Assembly: GCA_903824785.1 (NCBI GenBank)
Contig: CAIJYD010000104.1
Location: forward strand, 1-36,257
DNA length: 36,257 bases
Reading direction: 5' to 3'
Source: an uncultured Bacteroidota bacterium
Lineage (GTDB): Bacteria; Bacteroidota; Bacteroidia; Bacteroidales; VadinHA17
Below the pieces are notes generated by a model that did not search any database, was not told where the DNA came from, and saw only the letters and a program-made list of their open reading frames with translations. This document shows positions 29,961 through 36,257 of the stretch, one piece after another; positions within the stretch are counted from its first letter, which is position 1, and each line of letters starts with the position of its first letter. The position numbers were made by a program, and so were the translations under genes.

Positions 29961-32117
29961 CTATTCAAGTAAATATCCCGACTGGCTGTTTGCTTCAATA
30001 TTAATTGGAAGGGTGATCTCATAATTCCGGTTTACCGGATATTTTTTTGGTTTACCGCCATTTTCACTAACGAGGGCAACCTTCTTCAGTCCGGTATAAT
30101 AAATGTTTACAGTCAAATTTTGTTTTACCGGATGATCAAGAGGGTTGTAAACCATGAGGAAGCCCTTCTCTTTATTCGAAGGATTCACATGAAGAATTGC
30201 ATCAGGGCCACGGCCATCAGCACGTTTAACATGAATAATATCCGAATCGAGAATTACCCGGTGTTTTTTATAAAACGTAACCCATCTTTTGACAAGCTCA
30301 AGCGTTTCGGGCGAGTCGTATAACCTGGGACCTCTGTATGCCGCCTGAACACCGGCTCCAAAGAGGTTGGCAAGCCGTTGGCCATAATGAGGGAGATGTT
30401 CGCGCAGAGGTTCAATTGTAGCTTCCGCGCCGCCTCCCTGATATTCGACAAGAGGAACAAACATCCAGCCCATCGATGGCGTTTTTTCCCAGGTGCCGTC
30501 ATAGATATTCTGTCTCTCAATTATCTCCTGCTGACGACGGGGAAGTGACCAGTTTGTTTCGCGGTATCCCATCGCCGACTTGCTGCTGCCGTTAAGAAAA
30601 TACCAGTCGGGGACAGTCAGGTAAACGCCTCGGCTTCGACACCATTTGTAAAAATCTGTAATAGTTTTATATTGCTTCCATTGAGAATCGGCGAGTCCTT
30701 CATGCCCGGGATGAGTGGTTGACATGCAGACATCACCCGGATATGATCCGTCATGTTCAAAATTATCAAATCCTGTATATTCAAAAAAACGGTAGAGCTT
30801 CTTAAAATATTCCTCCCCCCACTTGCTGCCAAGACAGGGCGAGTTTCCAAAGGCCGGATGTTTGCCTTCAGGCATAACTACATCGTTTCCTCCCCCGATG
30901 GCGCGGCTTGCAAGGAGGCTGTAACCACCCAGTGTAATTCCTTTGCTGTGTGCATAATCTGCAAGCTTTTTATACCTGTCAAGTGATGCTCTTGCAGTAT
31001 CCTCAATGTCGAATCCGCTGCCAAAAGAGAGTATGATCTTTTCGAACCCGGTTTCTGCACACTGATCTACAGCATTTCTGACAGATTCATCATCAGAATA
31101 CCTTAGATGCATGAAGATAGGATTCTCTGTTACCCATGGCGAAATGGTTCTGTACATCTTCCTCTGGGTCAGCCCTTTTCTTTCACGATCCCAGCTGTCA
31201 TAAACAAGGATCCATGTCCGGAAGCTTTCAAATGATTTTCCGGGTTTAACTCTTTCGTCAGGCCCTGCCATTGGCCGGCATTCGAGCATGGAGGGTTGAA
31301 CACGGTTGTAGTTGATGATTGTTTTATATTCAGGATCGGCAACCCACCATACTGACTTCTCAAAGCATGACTCGGACGACATGCTTCCTCCGAAGGCATA
31401 ATCTGTTTCAACATAAATATTGGGTAAGATCAATCCTTTCTTGTCACCGACGGCACTCTCTTCCTCAGTAAGTGCAAGGATCTCCGAGACAAAACTGTCG
31501 ATCTTTATCTCATTCGTTGATTCATTGGTAACTGTAATCCATTTGCAAATAAGCGGTATTCCGTCATAGATCTCATAATGAACAACTATTTTAATCTTGC
31601 CCGAAACGGTGGTGTTTTCTTTTGGGATATAGGTGAAATTAATTCTCTTTCCGGGAGGTGGCCATGGCATATCCCTGACCATCCATTCAGCTCTTTTTTT
31701 CCACTCAAAACGGGCAACTGTATTACCTGTATCGTAGCCTTCCAGCTTAACAGGTGAAAGAGAATCGGCTTTCAAAGAGGCTATCAACTCTTCTGCAAGA
31801 TAGTTTTTTACAGGTTGTCCTGTCAGGCCTCCTACACTTATTGTGCTGCCATCTATTTTCAGTATTGCCTCAGGCTTAACTGCTCTGATAAGCTCATTGC
31901 CTGTCATCATGTTTGTGAACCCGGTTGTGGCACCATCGGGCGACAAACTGAATGTTCTGGAAATAAGTCCGTTGGATATTGTAACATATCCGTTCTTTTC
32001 TGCCACTTCTGTTTTATAGGAAGGCCCGTCAATAAGCCAGTCGCTCTTTTCCGTGCCTTTCTTCGTGCAAAAGGTTGTTGCAAGAAGGAAAAAGATCCAC
32101 AGGTAAGGTTTTCTCAT
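29961..32117 (-). CDS. Exported GH36-like (alpha-galactosidase clan) protein, function uncertain
   Basis: 718 residues. The N-terminus (MRKPYLWIFFLLATTFC) looks like a lipoprotein signal with a non-canonical lipobox at Cys17. Residues about 20-310 form a beta-supersandwich-like domain (ISNGLISRTFSLSPDGATTGFTNMMTG). A TIM-barrel segment follows (ENPIFMHLRYSDDESV, FEKIILSFGSGFDIED, YAHSKGITLGGYSLLAS) with the acidic strand FDNFEHDGSYPGD, where clan GH-D enzymes carry the nucleophile. A C-terminal beta domain (MVYNPLDHPVKQNLTV) closes it. The layout is that of GH36/GH27-related enzymes, but the motifs are not close enough for me to name a substrate. It is probably a surface or periplasmic glycosidase. 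Confidence 0.6.
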   Translation of the reverse strand: MRKPYLWIFFLLATTFCTKKGTEKSDWLIDGPSYKTEVAEKNGYVTISNGLISRTFSLSPDGATTGFTNMMTGNELIRAVKPEAILKIDGSTISVGGLTGQPVKNYLAEELIASLKADSLSPVKLEGYDTGNTVARFEWKKRAEWMVRDMPWPPPGKRINFTYIPKENTTVSGKIKIVVHYEIYDGIPLICKWITVTNESTNEIKIDSFVSEILALTEEESAVGDKKGLILPNIYVETDYAFGGSMSSESCFEKSVWWVADPEYKTIINYNRVQPSMLECRPMAGPDERVKPGKSFESFRTWILVYDSWDRERKGLTQRKMYRTISPWVTENPIFMHLRYSDDESVRNAVDQCAETGFEKIILSFGSGFDIEDTARASLDRYKKLADYAHSKGITLGGYSLLASRAIGGGNDVVMPEGKHPAFGNSPCLGSKWGEEYFKKLYRFFEYTGFDNFEHDGSYPGDVCMSTTHPGHEGLADSQWKQYKTITDFYKWCRSRGVYLTVPDWYFLNGSSKSAMGYRETNWSLPRRQQEIIERQNIYDGTWEKTPSMGWMFVPLVEYQGGGAEATIEPLREHLPHYGQRLANLFGAGVQAAYRGPRLYDSPETLELVKRWVTFYKKHRVILDSDIIHVKRADGRGPDAILHVNPSNKEKGFLMVYNPLDHPVKQNLTVNIYYTGLKKVALVSENGGKPKKYPVNRNYEITLPINIEANSQSGYLLE

Positions 32118-32867
32118 CTGATTGGGTGTATAATACGGGTTTTATAATATGATACTTTCAGCCATAAATATATGATTTTTTCATCATAATTTAAATATTT
32201 CTGAACTCAAGGCCAGGCTCAGCGCATTTAAATTTCACGGATTATCCGGAACAATGCGATTAAGGTCTTTGGTTATTCTATGTGAGCTGAGATTCCTCCT
32301 TCCACCGCCTGTCGACGGATCCATTACTAATTACAACATTTATTATCAGATACTTGTAAAATTGGAAATAGAATCTTACACTAAATATTTTAAGCCACGG
32401 AGTGGCTTAAAATGAATAACCGCCGGTGCAACCGGTGGTAGTAGACTACCCGATAAAAGTCGAGCCCTGAAAGGGCGTCATACTTTTGGAATAGAAAGTA
32501 AGTTTTTCCCTGACTTTTATCACGCTCCGTTGGAGCTGACAAAGTGTTATTCACTGTCACCCCGTTTGCTAGGGATCTAATAATCTATTTTTCTTAGAAT
32601 AATATTGATTTCGGATACTCATATAATTTTAAAACGGCATTCCTTTCTTTTTCATTTAAAACCTATGTAATTTTACTTGTTGCAATAATTGATGGTACTT
32701 GGTTTCAGAAGGATTTTAACAGGTAAATTCTTATTCAGGCAAAGAGCAAAAAATCAGTTATTTGCGACTATCCGGCGAACACGGATTTCAGTAAATAAAT
32801 CATCAGTTTTAAATGTTCATTTGATAATGCAATGCAGGGAAAGGTATATTTAATCAAAACAGGTATA
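32118..32867. other. Long intergenic region carrying a structured repeat
   Basis: 750 bp between divergently transcribed genes. No recognisable ORF. It contains the hairpin cluster described at 32388-32553; otherwise I see only AT-rich DNA that must include promoters for both flanking genes, without a clear TAnnTTTG match that I would defend. Confidence 0.5.
32388..32553. repeat. Nested hairpin cluster (REP/BIME-like element)
   Basis: Five hairpins are packed in order: TTTTAAGCCAC-GGA-GTGGCTTAAAA at 32388-32412 (11-bp stem); ACCGCCGGT-GCA-ACCGGTGGT at 32419-32439 (9 bp, one wobble); GGTAGT-AG-ACTACC at 32437-32450; GCCCT-GAA-AGGGC at 32464-32476; GCTCC-GTT-GGAGC at 32524-32536. Two larger stems tie them together: TGAATAAC (32413-32420) with GTTATTCA (32546-32553), and GATAAAAGTC (32452-32461) with GACTTTTATC (32512-32521). 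Short-loop GC-rich hairpins in pairs are typical of REP sequences mobilised by RAYT transposases. No transposase is nearby. A structured RNA is the alternative. Confidence 0.65.
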
Positions 32868-33563
32868 ATGAAAAACTTAAAAAAATCTCTTACAGGAGTA
32901 TTAATGATCGTGGTTCTTTTTTCAGGAATCAGAGTTTTTGCACAGGAAAGTGAATGCAAGGTTTTACTTCCGGAGATCTCCGGAACATATACCGGTCAGT
33001 GTAAAAACGGACTGGCCAACGGGAAGGGAATATCCCAGGGAGCAGACCGTTATGAAGGACAATTTGTAAAGGGTCTGCCGGATGGTAAAGGAACATATAC
33101 ATCGTCAACAGGATCAGTTTATAAAGGTCAGTGGAACAAAGGTTTAAAAGACGGAGAGGGCGAAATGACCTATTTCTTGCTTCGGGGCGATTCGGTTGTA
33201 ACCGGCTACTGGAAGAAAGACAAATATACGGGGAAAGATTTTATTCCTCCATTTCTGGTAACCAGGAAAGAGGGTGTTCTGACTTCAAGTTTCCGGAAAA
33301 TCAATGAAGAGGGAAACGATGTAATTGTACGGTTTCTTATGGGAGGGCAGATAAATGCGCGCCTGTCGGGCTTTACTCTTGCAAACAGCAGCGGAAGCCA
33401 GTATAAATCGGGCCCAAAACAAGGAATTGAGAATATCTTTTTCCCTTTTGAACTGAAAATAAGTTATACCACAAGCAATCCTATATCGAGAGCCTCATTC
33501 GATGTTATTTTCGAATGTGTAATAAACGAACCGGGTAAGTGGGAAGTAACGATTAATAATTAA
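32868..33563 (+). CDS. Exported MORN-repeat protein
   Basis: 231 residues with signal peptide (MKNLKKSLTGVLMIVVLFSGIRVFAQ). Three MORN repeats follow: YTGQCKNGLANGKG (41-54), YEGQFVKGLPDGKGTY (62-77) and YKGQWNKGLKDGEGEM (85-100), with a degenerate fourth (VTGYWKKDKYTGKDF). The C-terminal ~110 residues are an uncharacterised beta-rich domain ending CVINEPGKWEVTINN. MORN repeats form extended beta-hairpin arrays that mediate protein or lipid contacts. ATG 32868 is preferred to 32832 because it begins the signal peptide. It is convergent with the SpoIIE gene; function unknown. Confidence 0.8.
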   Translation: MKNLKKSLTGVLMIVVLFSGIRVFAQESECKVLLPEISGTYTGQCKNGLANGKGISQGADRYEGQFVKGLPDGKGTYTSSTGSVYKGQWNKGLKDGEGEMTYFLLRGDSVVTGYWKKDKYTGKDFIPPFLVTRKEGVLTSSFRKINEEGNDVIVRFLMGGQINARLSGFTLANSSGSQYKSGPKQGIENIFFPFELKISYTTSNPISRASFDVIFECVINEPGKWEVTINN

Positions 33564-33606
33564 GCTTCCGGCTGAATTGCGTCAGAGTCACAAAGCTGTA
33601 AAAACA

Positions 33607-35841
33607 TTATTGCCTGCTTTCAAACGGGAAGTGAAATCCTGCAACAAGAATATCATCAACCTGCTCCTCTTCCTTACGCCAGTCAAGGTGTGTCTGGTGA
33701 AGGATCTCTTTTATTCCGGCAGGGGGAAGGTGACTGATTTCTGACAGTAACTTTTTAAAGTTTTTTGATAGGAACTTACTGCCTTCTGCCCCAATCTGAT
33801 CAGAATAGCCGTCTGAGAACATATATATTATTGATCCGGGAACAATTTCAACCATATTGTCTGCAAAGCTTTTCTCATTCAGATAGATCCCGATAGGATT
33901 CCGGGTAGCCTTCAGCTCTGTAAGTTCATTATTATTAACAATATAGATTGAATTATTCGCCCCTGAATATTTTAGTCTGCCGAGATCCGTCTCAAGGAGG
34001 CACAACGATATATCCATCCCGTCTCTCGCTTCACCCTCTTTCCCTGTTTGCCGCAGCGAGCTTTTTATACGTTCACGGAGCTCGTTAAGTATATCTCCGG
34101 GGGTGAATGAACCCGTTATTATCTGCGCCTGATTGAGATTTGTAATATCGTTCAGAAGCGACATTCCCAGCATACTCATAAAAGCTCCTGGTACTCCATG
34201 GCCGGTGCAGTCTGCCACACAGATCATAACTCTTGTTTCGCTTAAATGCCTTATCCAGTAAAAATCTCCGCTGACAATATCGCGTGGCAGATAAAGGATA
34301 AACGAATAGGGCAGATACTGTTCCATTAATTCATCCGGAGGAAGCATGGCTGATTGAATTCTTCGGGCATACCTTATACTGTCGGTAATTGATGTTTTCT
34401 GAATCTCTAAAATCTCTTTCTGACGTTCAATCTCCTTTTTCTGCCGGCGTAGCAGCTGGTTATCTCTCTTTTTAATGGAAAGACTCCGGAAAATAAGAAC
34501 AACAATAACAAGCAATAGTAATGCCCCTATAATGAGAGAGTTGCGTGTAGTTTGCAAAATCTGCTGGTCCTTGCGCAGAATAACATTCTCCTTCTCTTTC
34601 TTCTCCGTCTCATACTGTGTCTGGATCTCAATTATCTGCCTCTGTTTTTCAACACTCATCATTGAATCTTTTATTGCAGAATATCTGTTAATGGACGAAA
34701 AAGCTTTTTTGAAATCTTTTAGTCCGGCATAAGTCATTGCCATTTCACGATATATCTCCGTGAGTGCCGATGAAGAATTTATCTCCAGGGCCATTTTCAA
34801 AGCCTCATCAAGCATTTTTATTGCCCCGGAGTAGTCGTTATTATAATTCTTTAATCGAGCCAGGGCAACCAGCGATAATGATTCATTCTCCCTATTATCT
34901 GTTGCCCGGAAGAGGATCTGTGATTTTTCATAATTTAACTTCGCAGAATCTGTTTTCCCCCCATTCTCAAATAACTGTCCGAGAGAAAAACAGATAATAG
35001 CCTGATCAACAGGACTCTGAATGGCTGAGCTGATTTTAAGTGCCTGTCTGTAGAACCATATTGCAAGAGATGAGCTGTCGATTCGTTCGGCTGTCTGTCC
35101 CAGTGAAGTGTACACTTTGAGAAGTCCCTGGTTATTTCCTGTTTTTTCAAAAAGGGTAATAGCTTCTTCATTATATTCCATCGACTTAATATAATTTCCC
35201 ATCATAAAGTAAATATTCGAGAGACTTGTTTTTCCTATTGCCATAAGCCTCGTATCTGCAATACTTTCGCTTATAGCCAGAGCTTTAAGGTAATAGTTGA
35301 GGGCGCTGTCATATTTCATCTGGTTCTCATAAACGGTTCCAATACAGAATAAAGATGAGGCCTGACCGGATTTACGTCCTGTCAGGTTATTGATCTTCAG
35401 GGCTTTGTTGTAAAACTCAACAGCTTTGGAGTAGTCATTGCTGTTATGAGCAAGAATACCAAGGTTATTATAACATATTGCAATACCTGTCATGTCATTC
35501 ACTCTTGTGAGAATGGCAAGTGCCCTCATATTGAACTTCTCTGCATCAGCATAGTTGCCTTTTATCTGTTCAATATTTCCCAGCTGGATAAGAGAATTCC
35601 CAACCCCCTTTTCATATTTTAGTTTTTCAGCCTCAGCCAGAGCTTTTTGTGCATAAACCAGTGACTGATCAGGATCAGAAAACTGAAGTTCGTATGCTAT
35701 CCTGTAGTATAGAATCACTTTTCCTGTATCGCTCTTTTCTCTGGAAAGTCTGGTTTTCAGGCTATCGAGCTTATCCATATTCTGCCCCTGACAAATAATT
35801 GCCAGCAGATAAAAAACAATAGCAGACAGAAGAGTTTTCAT
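33607..35841 (-). CDS. Membrane TPR sensor with SpoIIE-type PP2C phosphatase
   Basis: 744 residues. The signal peptide (1-20) is followed by at least seven tetratricopeptide repeats (about 35-390, e.g. GNSLIQLGNIEQIKGNYADAEKF and AICYNNLGILAHNSNDYSKAVEFYNKAL), a coiled coil (about 395-430), one membrane helix (434-453), a second coiled coil (456-490) and a cytosolic SpoIIE/PP2C domain (about 510-740). Metal-site motifs are DIVSGDFYW, VADCTGHGVPGAFMS, GMDISLCL and MFSDGYSDQ. The TPR part should face the periplasm and the Ser/Thr phosphatase the cytosol, suggesting signal-controlled dephosphorylation of an anti-sigma-factor-type partner. No partner gene is adjacent. Confidence 0.9.
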   Translation of the reverse strand: MKTLLSAIVFYLLAIICQGQNMDKLDSLKTRLSREKSDTGKVILYYRIAYELQFSDPDQSLVYAQKALAEAEKLKYEKGVGNSLIQLGNIEQIKGNYADAEKFNMRALAILTRVNDMTGIAICYNNLGILAHNSNDYSKAVEFYNKALKINNLTGRKSGQASSLFCIGTVYENQMKYDSALNYYLKALAISESIADTRLMAIGKTSLSNIYFMMGNYIKSMEYNEEAITLFEKTGNNQGLLKVYTSLGQTAERIDSSSLAIWFYRQALKISSAIQSPVDQAIICFSLGQLFENGGKTDSAKLNYEKSQILFRATDNRENESLSLVALARLKNYNNDYSGAIKMLDEALKMALEINSSSALTEIYREMAMTYAGLKDFKKAFSSINRYSAIKDSMMSVEKQRQIIEIQTQYETEKKEKENVILRKDQQILQTTRNSLIIGALLLLVIVVLIFRSLSIKKRDNQLLRRQKKEIERQKEILEIQKTSITDSIRYARRIQSAMLPPDELMEQYLPYSFILYLPRDIVSGDFYWIRHLSETRVMICVADCTGHGVPGAFMSMLGMSLLNDITNLNQAQIITGSFTPGDILNELRERIKSSLRQTGKEGEARDGMDISLCLLETDLGRLKYSGANNSIYIVNNNELTELKATRNPIGIYLNEKSFADNMVEIVPGSIIYMFSDGYSDQIGAEGSKFLSKNFKKLLSEISHLPPAGIKEILHQTHLDWRKEEEQVDDILVAGFHFPFESRQ

Positions 35842-36257
35842 AAATTGAGAAATTTAAAATTCCTGTTTCTCGGGCCAGTGAAAATGTCATCTGTTAATTC
35901 TGAATGATCTTAGTTTTCATTGCAACCGAAAATTAGTAAAAAGCTGTCAGTTAACCAAAGCAGATGAAAAATGATACTGTTGCAAGCCTTCACCGGAGAG
36001 CCCGGCTGATCTTAACCCGTTTCTTTGCTTTCTTTTGGTATAAGAAAATCAGTGGTTTCAGCTGTTTCGTTTATATTTATCATGTCAGAAGTGAAAAAGT
36101 ATTAAGGATAAGTCTGATTTAACCTGATTTATTCACAAACCTAAAATTAAGCATAAAATTTGATTTTTTAGCCAGTGTTTTTTTAGCCGGTGGTTCACGA
36201 GTCAGTTTTCAGGATGAGTTTTCAGTTTCATTTTTGCATTCTGCTCCGATTTTGACA
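35842..36257. other. Intergenic end of window with no recognisable gene
   Basis: 416 bp upstream of the phosphatase gene. No credible ORF or RNA gene. Near the end TTTTTTAGCCAGTG and TTTTTTTAGCCGGTGG form a short imperfect tandem repeat (about 36165-36193). Nothing else is supportable. Confidence 0.5.

Noticed and set aside
32388-32553. Possible CRISPR array
   Set aside because: The hairpins differ in sequence and spacing, there is no constant repeat-spacer unit and no cas gene in the window.

Overview
The window reads as a chromosome segment of a Bacteroidota (Bacteroidetes) bacterium, probably free-living or particle-associated. The evidence is a glycoside hydrolase ending in a type IX secretion (Por) sorting domain, a family S46 dipeptidyl-peptidase, a CBM9/DUF5916 outer-membrane protein, many TAnnTTTG-type -7 promoter boxes and a BT4734/VirE-N type primase-like protein. 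The species cannot be named from sequence alone.

Left part (1-4104). The window opens with what looks like an insertion-sequence end fused to the last ~120 codons of a TonB-dependent receptor. An intact, overlapping operon follows: a substrate-binding lipoprotein, a FecCD/BtuC-type permease, its ATPase and a SAM-dependent methyltransferase. It looks like a cobalamin or siderophore uptake locus whose receptor has been broken.

Accessory island (about 4105-16253). A catalytic-domain-only tyrosine recombinase (minus strand) lies beside a loxP-like inverted repeat. Then come two small XRE regulators, a ribbon-helix-helix protein preceded by an 11-bp tandem repeat, and a primase-like protein preceded by a perfect 11-bp-stem palindrome. 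A complete Type I restriction-modification operon (hsdR-hsdM-hsdS) follows, then a tight two-gene module (DUF488 protein plus a protein I take for a dual OB-fold protein), and finally a phage-repressor-like HTH/coiled-coil protein. The island ends at three TGCCCCA repeats, a terminator and the 3' end of a tRNA-Cys(GCA) gene. I found no duplicate of the tRNA 3' end next to the recombinase, so the left boundary is uncertain. The cargo is defence-oriented.

Junction (16254-17709). Behind the intact tRNA-Cys lies a second tRNA-Cys-like sequence whose T, variable and D loops carry extra short sequences, two of them containing inverted repeats. It ends in a 16-bp palindrome. A decayed six-hairpin glycosidase (alpha-L-rhamnosidase-like) remnant follows.

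Right part (17706-36257). This is ordinary chromosomal sequence: GH5 cellulase-like enzyme with T9SS tail, GH20-like enzyme, ChaN-like protein, DUF5916 protein, prolyl-tRNA editing protein, RNase HI, MarC-family membrane protein, S46 peptidase of DPP7 type, RNase HII, VanZ-like protein, a GH36-like protein, a MORN-repeat exported protein and a TPR/SpoIIE phosphatase. Most are on the minus strand. A ~165-bp nest of short hairpins enclosed by two longer inverted-repeat stems sits at 32388-32553.
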